Assembly (NCBI RefSeq): GCF_003073045.1
Contig: NC_037599.1
Location: forward strand, 2,604,001 to 2,668,000
Source: Pomacea canaliculata
Lineage: Eukaryota > Mollusca > Gastropoda > Architaenioglossa > Ampullariidae
Direction of reading: 5' to 3'
DNA: 64,000 nt
Positions 53,821 through 63,520 of this stretch are shown here, piece after piece. Within the stretch, counting starts at the first letter, position 1, and each line of letters begins with the position of its first letter. Position numbers and translations under genes: made by a program. The notes beneath the pieces were generated by a model, which saw only the letters and a program-made list of their open reading frames with translations, had not been told where the DNA came from and searched no databases.

Positions 53821-55814
53821 AGCAGTAGAAAATGTTAATTTATGCTCAGTTAAAAGGAAATGCTATTGGGTTTGGCTTATTCTAATTAAATCACTTCTTG
53901 TATTTCGTTATTGCCTAAAGGAGCTTAAAAACATTCTTATTAATAGAGTTGCAAGTGTTTAAAATTACAGGCATCAATAAATTTTTTTTAAATAGAACTT
54001 TGGCCTGTATGTAAACACTTTCACCCCTTTTTTTTTCACTTGTTTAAAGTCATCGATGGTTCTGCTGTGACACTTCTTGTTTTTTTCTCTTGTTTTTGTC
54101 ACCCCCTTGCCATAATGTAATCATTTTAAAACACAAATTTTGTTGGACCTTCAGTGAAGTTCACTAAAAAAGTGTAATTATTTTGACATTGGGTTTTTTC
54201 CATCTTCACCTGGGAAAAGGGTTTAGCTTTTTCCTTCAAAAAAGAATTTTGTATTTATCAGCTCATAGGTTATTGTTGTATTGTAATACTTAAATGAGTG
54301 TAAATATTTTAAATTAATCTACAAGAACGGGCAATAAGATGGGTTAGGTAGTGTACACCACTACTCAGTTTTAAGAAATTGTGTTCTGATCCAGTTTTAA
54401 TTTCAGTTGTGAGTTGTAATTAATGATTTGATTATCAACATATGTTATGTCCTCTTTAAGGAAACCATAGCTATTGAGGATAATCTTTTAATTGTTTGAA
54501 GTTTTCATCCAGACTGCAAACAGAAAATAAGCATTATTGATGACTTTCCGCACATTAAGATCGCATAATCTTGCGATGAAATTATTTCTTCCTTCTCTCT
54601 CCCTCTCTCTCTGTCTTCTCCCATTCCCATTTTCTTTCCTCCACCTTACTACAGGACTAATTTCAGAGAGTAAGGCTGTTTATTGACTGCAGCTATTATT
54701 TCACAACCTCCCACCAAAAGGTCACTGAAGACAAGCAGCTTGTCTTGCTTTTATAAGGTTTTTAAATGATTTTGGGTGAATGTTTTTCTTTAATTACATG
54801 GTAATGGCCATTATTGTCCTTGCTGTTGGTTACGGCAATTATCTTCATGATTTTATTAACCCTATGGAAAGGAAACTTTCTGCTCTTTGAATGGAATTTA
54901 ATGCTCCTAAAATAACATTGACCATCATTTTCTTAAAACAAAAGAATTAGAATAGTTGTGTTTTGTTGTTCATGTATGTATTCCATTCATTCACTCACAG
55001 ATTATTCTTCATGCTAGTCACCTGTCTTAAATGGCTGTGTTCTATAAGTATGAAGTATGTGTAAAATACATGAAGGTGTTGTAATCAGTTATTTGGATTG
55101 GAATCGTTAACCTGGTTGACTTTGTATGCAAGCAGTTTAATATCTGGAACCCTCTGTATTTATGCACTTTCCGTTTTTCAATAGTTGCTTTGAGTACACT
55201 ATCTGCTTTTTATCTTTGCGTCATCATGAACTTCACAGGAAAGATTGTTGATTACGAGAAAAGATAAATTTTTTCTCCTTCCCCCATGGGAGGTTAAAAA
55301 GTTAAATTGTAGTTTCAGTTTTCCAGAGCTGGCAAGTTTGATATTAAAAAAGTCATTCTTGCTTTTCTGTATATTTTAGCCTTAAAAACTGTCTTTAATT
55401 TTTGATTTTGTATTAGCAGATATTGAGTTGATGAAATATAGGTAGGCAGGTGAGGTCTGTGGAAGTTATTTATACAAGCACGTTTGCATGTTTGATTTCT
55501 GTTGTGTTTCTTTGATATTTGACAGTCACGTGTGATTAGTTCACTACATCAAAATGTTTTTTGCACATAAAGTATCTTGTCCACCAGGGTATGACAAGAA
55601 CTGTTGTGCGATTGGAGTAGGTCTTTTATTCTTTTTCTTTTCTTTTGACCTTTTTTTCTTGCAAGAATCTGGAATGCCCAGTACATCTAGAATATCTACC
55701 TTTGTGCAGGGTGACATAGAAAAGCGATTTGGAGTGTATATTTGATACCGTTTTACTCAACCCTTCATTTTGTACAAAAACATAATGATACACAATAGCT
55801 CTTTATATCATAAT

Positions 55815-55820
55815 AATAAA
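55815..55820 (+). terminator. Candidate distal CDC14 poly(A) signal
   Basis: AATAAA at the end of the CpG-poor region, just before the SINE at 56027. The transcript end is inferred only from position. Confidence 0.25.
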
Positions 55821-56026
55821 GTTATTTGTAAATCATATCATGGGGTCCTGTTTAATATTTGGCTTTCAGAGTGCATAGTATGCCACGAGCAGGATGGCTA
55901 TAGTTGGTAAATTGTAAAAAGGCCATAAAAAGAACCCTATAGTGGACTACAAGGAGTTAGCAATCCACCTGATCACTGACACATCGCTAAACTGCTTTAA
56001 AGATGAATTTTACCCGCATTAGTTTC

Positions 56027-56250
56027 GGGCCCGGTGGCACCACGGTTAGTGCATCTCGCCGAAACAGTGAAGGCTGTCTGTCCTGGATTTAGCTCTTGTC
56101 TCGGGCACACTTTTCTTTCTCTGCATCTGACATCTGTTTACAGGACTGGCTGCCTTGCCGTGATACAGATATAGTTGTTGGCTCGGTGTAAAACACCAAT
56201 TACCCAGCTCCCCTAGGTTAGCTTCTAGAACGGTGTTAAACCATAAATTC
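56027..56250 (+). mobile_element. tRNA-derived SINE, near full length
   Basis: Starts GGGCCCGGTGGCACCACGGT (A-box-like), has TCTCGGGCACACTTTTC and CATCTGTTTACAGGACTGGC, and ends with GGCTCGGTGTAAAACACCAA and a run to about 56250. This 3' tail differs from that of the copy at 61648. No clear target duplication was seen. Confidence 0.85.
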
Positions 56251-56576
56251 GCTTGTGGCTCAGTATGAAGAACAGACGATGCGGCGAGCTCACGTTGACA
56301 GAAGTAAGTTTAAGCTTGGTTTTCTGTGGCCTAGAACTTTTGCAAAAAAAACAAAAAAAAAAAAAAAAAAAAAAGGAAATAAAAATTTTTTTTTAAAAAG
56401 TAGCAAATTTATTTGCCAGTTTGTTATTTCAGTTAATTTGTGATTTATTTCAGCTAAAAGATTCCACTTTGGCGTCTAAGGATGCATAAATAATGATGAC
56501 GGCTAACATTAAGGAAGGAAAAAAAAAAGTGAACAGTGGGTTTCACTATGCGTGTGGTTATAAATAGCAGCAACCA

Positions 56577-56582
56577 TGAATT
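56577..56582 (-). terminator. Candidate poly(A) signal of the KCNE-like gene
   Basis: TTTATT on the plus strand (AATAAA on the minus), about 440 bases past the minus-strand stop codon. Confidence 0.4.
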
Positions 56583-57023
56583 TATTAAAAGAAAAGGACA
56601 TCATTTTCAAGAAGTGCTTTGTAGCTCAGAAGATGCGTGGTGAAAAAAATACTAAAGAAAGTTGCAGGTTTTGTAGAGTGAAAAAAAAAAAAAAGGTAAA
56701 ACTGCAGGTGCGTGAGTGGCACAGAAGCAGGGTGGGAGGAAGGGGAGACTATCCCAGCTGGTTGACGTGGAGAACAGTTTTACACCAGTTCTGTCCCTTC
56801 CATCAGCTTGGGCTTCCGACTTGGGCAAGAGAAGCAGTGAACAGCCCACCTTGACTACACTGACACATCTGTCAAAGAGCTTTACGTGGTGCCACCCCAC
56901 CATTACCAAAGCAGTTATTTCATGAGAGAAAATTAAACAATGTAACACACCTTGCTCAGTGGATGAAACAGATTATGCACAGCACCTCGAACTGGGGAGA
57001 GTTCAAATTCTTCCTCACACATC

Positions 57024-58061
57024 CTAGATGGGGAACAAAGCAGACCGGCGACCTCTGAAGTGTCTAATAGCTCTCACCTCAGGATCCATGACTCTGAGTT
57101 CATTCGTACTTTGACGAGGCTTCTGAGCGCTAACAGCGGCCTGCCATACTACTCCACTCTCGCCTGTACTATTGGCAGGAGAAACCGTCACTCCGTTGAC
57201 ATGAATGCTACTGGTCTCCACTGTGTCATCAGTAGATTCACGAAACAAACAGTTAACAGCATGACTTTCGGCGATGATATGATGGTTGGATAGTAGTTCG
57301 ACGCAATTCTCTTGTTTCGATGTAAGTTCGTCGATGAACGTCAGCATCGCTTCATCGTCCTTGACCCCCGAAGACTCGACCTCCGCATCGTCACCTCCAG
57401 CCGGAGCGCGAAGGGGGTCAGTTTCGTCGCTAGAGGAGTTGACAGTTTCCTCCTGCGATCCCCCCAAGGAAAAGTTCAGGTGGTCTTGACCAGGCATGCG
57501 CAGCTTTAACGGAATGCTTACTACTTGCTGGAGAGCTTCCGATGGGCGTGGTTTTTCTCTTTGTGGAAGGAACGATTCGTTGTCGTTGTCCTCGGTGTCA
57601 TCGACCTTCTCTGGGTTGTTCTTGTGATCCGAGTTCTCAAAGCTGCTTCGCGCGTGGCGAGAACTCTTTGACTCGGCATGCGAGGTGAGTTTCAGGTGGC
57701 GACGCTGTCCCAGCGTGGAACACATGAGGGCGCTGGTCTTGAAGCGAAGTACGCGAAACTGGTTCCCGTTCATGTTCACAGGATGGTGTCCATTCTTGAG
57801 GTAGAGCGAGATCTGACGCTCCTCGTCTTTGTTAACATGTCGCTTCTTCACGTGGCTGCCAATGAAGGCGACGATGCTCAACCCGTAGATGCACACTACA
57901 GCGACGCAGAACAGAAAGGCACCCTTGGGGTCTTCTTCGTAGGATGGGGTCGCGGGAACGTCGGAGGAGTTTTGTTGGATGTTGGTGCACAACGAGGAAG
58001 TCGTCACCGAGGTCATCGTGAACAAGTAAGACTCACTCGACTGATCTGTTGCTGACTCCAT
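57024..58061 (-). CDS. Single-span membrane protein, KCNE4-like potassium-channel beta subunit candidate
   Basis: 345 codons uninterrupted, from the ATG at 58061-58059 to the TAG at 57026-57024. An ectodomain of about 46 residues has one N-glycosylation site (NSS at residue 31). A single membrane span (about 48-68, FLFCVAVVCIYGLSIVAFIG) is followed by SHVKKRHVNKDEER. Span position, the YG inside it, the basic border and DEER resemble KCNE4 (YG...KSKRREK...DEERLW as I recall it). KCNE subunits modulate KCNQ and other Kv channels. The cytoplasmic tail of about 270 residues is Ser/Asp/Glu-rich, longer than in vertebrate KCNE4, and has no other domain I recognise. A minus-strand acceptor (CCCCTTTCAG) lies 27 bases before the ATG, so a 5' UTR intron is likely. 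There is no signal peptide. It is CpG-rich compared with the other genes. The family call is tentative. Confidence 0.6.
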   Translation of the reverse strand: MESATDQSSESYLFTMTSVTTSSLCTNIQQNSSDVPATPSYEEDPKGAFLFCVAVVCIYGLSIVAFIGSHVKKRHVNKDEERQISLYLKNGHHPVNMNGNQFRVLRFKTSALMCSTLGQRRHLKLTSHAESKSSRHARSSFENSDHKNNPEKVDDTEDNDNESFLPQREKPRPSEALQQVVSIPLKLRMPGQDHLNFSLGGSQEETVNSSSDETDPLRAPAGGDDAEVESSGVKDDEAMLTFIDELTSKQENCVELLSNHHIIAESHAVNCLFRESTDDTVETSSIHVNGVTVSPANSTGESGVVWQAAVSAQKPRQSTNELRVMDPEVRAIRHFRGRRSALFPI

Positions 58062-58099
58062 GATGAAAGAAACTTATTTCTTCGAACACTGAAAGGGGA

Positions 58100-59484
58100 A
58101 AGTTTCATACAATATCAGCAGACAATATCGTGGCAATCAACGAAATCAAATTAAAAACAAATATATAAAGCACCCGACATACGCTCGGGGACATAAATTT
58201 TATCTCTCGCTTTCACCTTTTCGCTTTTCGTTCTATTCGCGACGGTTGTTTGTTGCCGTACAGTGTAACGTTGTCGATAGACAGTCACACGTCGTTCACG
58301 TTATTCAGAAACTCGCGAAACCTCGAGCAGTGTCCCACGTCTTGACATCGCCAGACGTGCTTGGACACAAAGAACTCACGACACAGTTTGAATAAGTGTC
58401 AGATATTTAGGAATTGGAACCTGGCTTACAGTTTGGATCCTTTGGCTGTTACCGAAGGCTGATATCAATACAAGAAAAGAAAAACATCAATCCCAATAAC
58501 ACTACAGTCGAAAGCTAGAGCTTCGTGTACAGTCCAAAGAATAACACTCGTACCGACATTCAGAAGGCCAGGGCACGCTTTCTTCAAGAGGAACTGCACA
58601 AACCACGAATATATTTATCAGACCTTGGTCGTCTTTTTTAAAACTTCATAACCGACCAGCAGTCATTCCTCTTTGCAGTGAACTGTGGTGTGTGAGTGGG
58701 GTTTTTTTTCAGGTAGGGAATATGGGAGTCATTCACCTGCCTTCGCATTTTGTTTAGAAGGGTGCGGGTTTGGACCTGTTTTCGGTGCTGCAAGTGGTTC
58801 CCGTCATTTTAGAGACCTATTCACAAGCGCAGATAATAAAAGGGTTTGGCTGTACCCAATGCAGTCTGGCTTTTATTACCATGAACCTGTTTAGTATTGA
58901 AAAGATTCTTGCATTCAGTCCGCCAACAAACAAGAACAAAACTGCCGCGAAGAGACTGTTTGCTGGAAATCTTGTCTTCTACTTTCAACAACGTTCATGT
59001 GTGCGTGCGTACATGTGTAAGAGGGAGAGACAAAAAGAATTATAGAGGACAGATACGCTTTAACAAAATAATGTTTATCTCCCCATTGTCTCCCTTCGCG
59101 CTTTCAGTACCTTTTCTCCCTTCCAATTGTTACCTTAACAACCCCCTGGTTTCCAAGTGCATTCTCATATAAATACATTCGTGCAATAATGATTACTCTT
59201 TAAATATAGAAAAATATGAAGCTAAAGACATGCCGGAAATTCAGAATAAAAACACGATGCTATACATTCATACTGTGCGCCTCTCAGATGTGGGATTGGA
59301 GAGGCGAAGGAGCAAGTCGTTGGCTGAATGAGAGACTAGGTCGTCAGTCGATCATTCAACCCCAGGCTTGAAATATTATCTCTTCTAATTCCCCACCCTT
59401 TTCTCCGATTCCTTTGGCATAAAGAAATGTCATGACATAGTCCCCGATCATTGTTGTAGGCAGGGGTTGGACTGTGGACATGTG
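58100..59484. other. Upstream region of the KCNE-like gene
   Basis: CpG-rich sequence to about 58.5 kb that could hold its 5' UTR exon and promoter. The rest shows no gene or repeat that I can name. Confidence 0.4.
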
Positions 59485-59642
59485 CAGACCAAGATCACTC
59501 AGGCGTCAGAGGTACCGTAAATAGGTTACTAGGTATGCAGGGTACCCGGCTTTACTCGGGTTGATTTCTGTCGCTGTCTCTTCCAATTGGGATTATATTG
59601 TCAGCTGTCGGTTCATTCGAGCCAGCATATTCAAAAGAGGCA
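59485..59642 (+). repeat. 158-bp duplicated block, copy 1
   Basis: Matches 62875-63032 in the same orientation over exactly 158 bases without indels and with about three to four substitutions. It begins CAGACCAAGATCACTCAG and ends AAAAGAGGCA. Unclassified. Confidence 0.9.
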
Positions 59643-60353
59643 ACTTTTTCTGTAGTATTGTTTTGGATGTGACTGGGTTTTTTTTTTTCTTGACGGGAGA
59701 GGAGCGGACGGGTTTTTCTATTGCAAAAAAGTCTTGAACGACTTGTGGTGTAGTCCTGAATTTGCTACTTATCTAAAGATTGGTTTTGATTTTCTCTCCA
59801 GGTTTTCTTTGTGTTTTTATTTCACTTTTGGTTAATTGTTGTTCGTCTACTCGCCTTATCCGCCTGGGGTTCCTGACCAGCGCTGAGTTGAAAATAATTT
59901 CAAGAAGATTCCTCGTCTGAAAGGCACTGTAGAGTGCAGGTGACATACTAGAGGCCCCGAAAGGTGTTGAGGGTCAATTTTGTGCAGTTTGACTTTTCTT
60001 TAAAAATGGATTCCTTGGTTATTGAACTAACAGGAAAATACACTGCTATGTTAAACTAAAAGTTAGAAATTGTCTTAAAAAACATTTTAATCGAGGTACC
60101 CCCAGGCGATCCGTCCTGATTTCCACAGGAAAATGACGAAATTCAAACGCTGTTTTGGTATTGTTTCCCTGTAAGAACCGCACTGTCTTATACCTTGCTA
60201 GAAAGCCCGGAGTCTGTATTTTCAATCTGTTTAACGACTGATTCAAGTATTAACCAATCAAAAGACCACTAATCCCCTGTGGAATGCGGCTTCTCTCGTT
60301 CTCAAACACTGGTTCCTTCCAAAGACGAAAATCAAGAATGAAATCTATCAAAA

Positions 60354-60525
60354 GATTGAGAGACGCCCCTACGTAGGGATGAATACTTCTTCTTCCCTTT
60401 TTTTCGTTTTTTTTGGGTTTTTTTTTTTTCATTATTATTACTAACATGCCGATTTCCTGTACTGTGGGCAGAAGCTTCGCCGGCCGGACGGCACTGCTTC
60501 GCGGGCCGTAGGTTGTGCATCCCTG
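60354..60525. mobile_element. Right-end fragment of the 42615-type MITE
   Basis: Shares CTACGTAGGGAT, the C/T-rich tract, CATGCCGATTTCCTG, CTGTGGGCAGAAG and the terminus GGTTG.GCATCCCTG with the element at 42615. The left end is missing. Confidence 0.8.
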
Positions 60526-60529
60526 ATGT

Positions 60530-60836
60530 ATATCAATACCAAGATTCTCATTTGACATTGAGTTGCTAATTCCCCCTTGTGGGGGATGGGATCGAACCTG
60601 GAGCTGCTTACTGCCAGGCCGACCCGTGAGAGACTTGGGGTCTTGCCACGAATACTACGAGGAGGTCTACCTTCAGTTTAAGTCCAAAGTCCTCCGGAGT
60701 AGGACGTATCAGACTTAACCTGAGGACGACTACAACCAGAATGGAATTAGAGTACTTGCAGAGATCTGGCAACCCCAACGACCCTAACGTCCACAACATT
60801 TTAGTCTGGCTTTCCGTGATATTCGGGTTGAGCAGT
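60530..60836 (+). repeat. Unclassified repeat, copy 1
   Basis: Begins with ATTTGACATTGAGTTGCTAA (about 60549), has a CGACCCGTGAGA block, and ends in a 34-base segment (60802-60835, GGCTTTCCGTGATATTCGGG) identical to 62253-62286. The copy at 62070 is shorter internally. Confidence 0.65.
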
Positions 60837-61507
60837 TTTTGGTTTTGTTCTTTTCTGGGATTTTGTTTTTGTTTTTTGTTGGGTTTTTTTTTCGTATTCT
60901 TGCAGGAGACCTTAACTGCATCACTAACTCTAAACTAGACAAAATTGGAGGAAACCCACACAAAGGAAAAGCCGGTCAGGCCGAACTATCGAACTATCCT
61001 ATGCGGGGCCGAGAGCCGTAAGAACACTTACTTTTTAATCGTGAGGCTGTTTGCCTCAGAGTGGTCCGAACCGGTGATGTGCTATTCTTGTCATAGAAAG
61101 GGCTTATCAAACAAGCAAAATTGATATCAAATCACAAAAAAGTGTCATGATCATGATTTTTTGGAGTTGTTTGTATAAAAAAAAAAAAAAAAAAAAGGAA
61201 GCAAATGGCAATCAAAAGAAGAGAAGCAATAACGATATCTTTCTTGGGACTGGTTTTCGTTTTATAAAAGCACTGTCAGAAGCATCTGCTTCTCATTTCA
61301 ATGTATCTTCTGCCTTTTGGAGGATGCAGACACTTCTCCTGTATGAGATGCTGCCACACACACACACAAAAAAAAAAATAGAGAGACATGTCATTACACC
61401 ATACAGAGGCAGCCTTGGCAGTACGCGGGTCCCTGCGGGGCAGAGAGCCACAAGTGTAGACTATATACTGTACAGGGACATGTGTTTCAAAATAATAATA
61501 GATGTTC

Positions 61508-61518
61508 ATGTATAAAGT
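61508..61518 (+). repeat. 11-bp target-site duplication, left
   Basis: ATGTATAAAGT directly before the 5S sequence; the same 11 bases follow the poly(A) at 61923-61933. Confidence 0.92.
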
Positions 61519-61636
61519 GCCTACGGCCATACCACGTTGAACACACCGGTTCTCGTCCGATCACCGAAGTTAAGCAACGTCGGGCCCGGTTAGTACTTGG
61601 ATGGGTGACCGCCTGGGAACACCGGGTGCTGTAGGC
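61519..61636 (+). rRNA. 5S rRNA sequence (head of a composite SINE)
   Basis: 118 nt with GCCTACGGCCATACCACGTT at the 5' end, the internal promoter blocks AGTTAAGCAACGTCGGGCC and TACTTGGATGGGTGACC, and the 3' end CTGTAGGC. The terminal stem GCCTAC/GTAGGC pairs fully, so the copy looks intact. It is followed by CTTTTG at 61641-61646, a possible Pol III stop. Because it lies inside a target-duplication-bounded insertion, it is a retroposed copy rather than a member of a 5S array. Confidence 0.93.
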
Positions 61637-61647
61637 AAACCTTTTGA

Positions 61648-61922
61648 GCGGCCCGGTGGCGCAACGGTTAGCGCTGTTAGCGCCTGTCACCAATACAGTG
61701 AAGGTTGGCTGCCCTGAGTTCATTTCTCGTCTCGGGCATGCTGTTCTTTCTCTGCACGTGGCATCTGTTTACAGGGCTGGCTGCCCTCCGCCAAGGACGG
61801 TCCCAAGCCCGGCTGAAAAAGGAGGAGGGTTGGGCGTGGGGCCTGCACCCCAACCCCGTAAAACAAATCCTTGCTACCAAAACATCGACAACAGGAGGGG
61901 CGAAGGGCCTAAAAAAAAAAAA
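61648..61922 (+). mobile_element. tRNA-derived SINE portion with variant 3' tail
   Basis: Head and body match 56027 and the minus copy at 63520 (CTGTCACC, CGTCTCGGGCA, TTCTCTGCACGTGGCATCTG, TTTACAGGGCTGGCTGCC). After that the tail diverges fully and lacks GTGTAAAACACCAA. The B box is poorly preserved. Confidence 0.85.
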
Positions 61923-61933
61923 ATGTATAAAGT
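61923..61933 (+). repeat. 11-bp target-site duplication, right
   Basis: ATGTATAAAGT immediately after the poly(A), identical to 61508-61518. Confidence 0.92.
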
Positions 61934-62069
61934 AATAATGTATATAATAATGTTCATGCATACAGTGAAACCGTACTAGTGTGCTAGCAGTTCAGAGTTA
62001 AAAGAGAGCGATCGAGCAGACGACACGCAATGACCAATTGGTTATCAAGAGTAACATCATGTTTATTAT

Positions 62070-62286
62070 TATCAAGATTTATTATTTGACATTGAATTGT
62101 TATTTCCCCTTCTGGGGAGTGGGTCGCAGGTCGACCCGCGAGAAAGGTGTGGACATACAGCCGCACTATCTGGAGCAAAATGTTAAAGCGTATTATTAGC
62201 TAATGTTGGCAAAACACCTGTACAACTAATGTTTCTAACGTTGACAACAGTATAGTCTGGCTTTCCGTGATATTCGGGTTGAGCAG
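62070..62286 (+). repeat. Unclassified repeat, copy 2
   Basis: ATTTGACATTGAATTGTTAT near 62089, CGACCCGCGAGA, AACGTTGACAAC and the 34-base block 62253-62286 follow the same order as in 60530-60836, with an internal deletion and many substitutions. Confidence 0.6.
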
Positions 62287-62773
62287 AATAGCATGCAAAT
62301 TAAATAGCTTTTAATGTAGACAACTGCAAGTTTTGTAAGACTTTTTGTAAAAATATGACACACATTGTTTTAAAAATGTTTTACCATATTTTTTACATTA
62401 TTTGTCACTAAGAAAACAGAAGAAACATCGTAATTAAAACGGTACTTATCTTTTCTAAGCATAAACAAGGGAAACAACCCTGCCCTCAGTAGCTTTAGTA
62501 CTTATTAACTAGACACAAACGAGAACTTTTAGGAAAGCTAGGCTGTCACCTAGGGCGCAGTCTATAGCTGTACTAAGCTGGTTGTCTTTGGCAATTGGCA
62601 TGGCGCTCCTTGATCGTGGGTCGTGCAGATGGTGGGACTTGAAGGTTCAGAGGAGCTCGGGTTGTCTCCATGGAACGTATGTGGTCGTGTGGGTCAGGGT
62701 GGCGCGGTTGTTGTCTGCATTGGACTTAGCGGTCACCTTCTGATTTGTTTCTTTGCTCTAGGCCAGTCTAGGC

Positions 62774-62874
62774 CAGTGATGCCCAACCTTTTTCGGCCTG
62801 CGGGCCATATCCATTTCGGACAGCTGTGTCGCGGGCCATATCCATTTCGGACAGCCGTGTCGCGGGCCACTTCA
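62774..62874. mobile_element. Left-end fragment of the 42615-type MITE with internal tandem duplication
   Basis: CAGTGATGCCCAACCTTTTT then GCGGGCC; a unit of about 34 bases containing ATATCCATTTCGGACAGC occurs twice. The fragment runs directly into the second copy of the 158-bp block. Confidence 0.8.
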
Positions 62875-63032
62875 CAGACCAAGATCACTCAGACGTCAGA
62901 GGTACCGTATATAGGTTACTAGGTATGCAGGGTACCCGGCTTTACTCGGGTTGATTTCTGTCGCTGTCTCTTCCAATTGGGATTATATTGTCAACTGTCG
63001 GTTCATTCGAGCCAGCATATTCAAAAGAGGCA
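62875..63032 (+). repeat. 158-bp duplicated block, copy 2
   Basis: Same block as 59485-59642, starting exactly where MITE homology ends. Confidence 0.9.
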
Positions 63033-63379
63033 GCAATTTAGAGAAATAGCGAAAGGTCTACACTTGCTATTTCTTCTCTAACTTAACGGTTTGAGTGAAG
63101 CTAGCAAGTTACTCGCTCATTCGTTTGCTTTTCTCCCCTCCGTCGCTTACTCAACTTTCGCTCCCAATCGGTGCCATCTAAAGTTATAACATAGTCCACT
63201 TTTGATCTACCTAGTAGACGTATGTTGCAGTTTCATTTGTGTAGCTTTTGTTTTTTATTTCTATCATCTGAAGCCACGATAACTTGAATTTTAATAGCTT
63301 CGAATTACCTAAAGCACAGGCGTACACATACGTCCGTCATCATAACTACAGCACTTTTCAAGGAGGTCTGTGTGTGTAG
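63033..63379. other. Intergenic, nothing recognised
   Basis: No coding, repeat or RNA signal that I can support. Confidence 0.4.
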
Positions 63380-63520
63380 GGGGGTAATTGGTGTTTTGTG
63401 CCCAGCCAGTCTTGTCAGTGTAAACAAATGCCACATGCAGAGAAAAAACAGCGTGCCCGAGGACGGCCAACGCTCACCACATAGGTGACAGGCGCTTACC
63501 GCTGCGCCACCGGGCAGCCC
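63380..63520 (-). mobile_element. tRNA-derived SINE, minus strand
   Basis: Read on the minus strand from 63520: GGGCTGCCCGGTGGCGCAGC, GCGCCTGTCACC, CGTCCTCGGGCACGC, TCTCTGCATGTGGCA and ACAAAACACCAATTACCCC. It belongs to the GTGTAAAACACCAA-tail subfamily. Confidence 0.85.

Larger units (their letters stand above)
49264..55850 (+). other. Probable CDC14 3' UTR and downstream sequence
   Basis: AT-rich, CpG-poor sequence without a convincing gene. AATAAA occurs near 52644, 53979 and 55815. A possible extra last exon lies at 52972-53028 and a diverged SINE at 53650. The low CpG continues to about 55.85 kb, which would fit one long transcribed unit. Confidence 0.4.
61519..61922 (+). mobile_element. 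Composite 5S rRNA + tRNA-derived SINE with poly(A)
   Basis: One unit: 5S rRNA (61519-61636), 11-base linker, tRNA-related SINE head (61648 on, GGCCCGGTGGCGCAACGGTT as A box), SINE body, a distinct 3' tail (GGTTGGGCGTGGGGC, ACATCGACAACAGGAGG) and a run of A ending near 61922. The only repeat flanking both ends is ATGTATAAAGT, outside the 5S start and outside the poly(A). The whole thus entered in a single target-primed event. Confidence 0.88.

Noticed and set aside
54590-54675. Strong pyrimidine tract, TACAG and a nearby GTAAGG suggesting a 15-nt microexon
   Set aside because: It gives an immediate stop when joined to exon 14; no independent support.
57678-58055. Plus-strand 125-codon frame
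   Set aside because: Antisense shadow of the KCNE-like coding exon; it lacks any domain.
61519-61636. An ordinary functional 5S rRNA gene
   Set aside because: No second 5S copy or spacer repeat is present, and the target duplication brackets it together with a SINE and poly(A).
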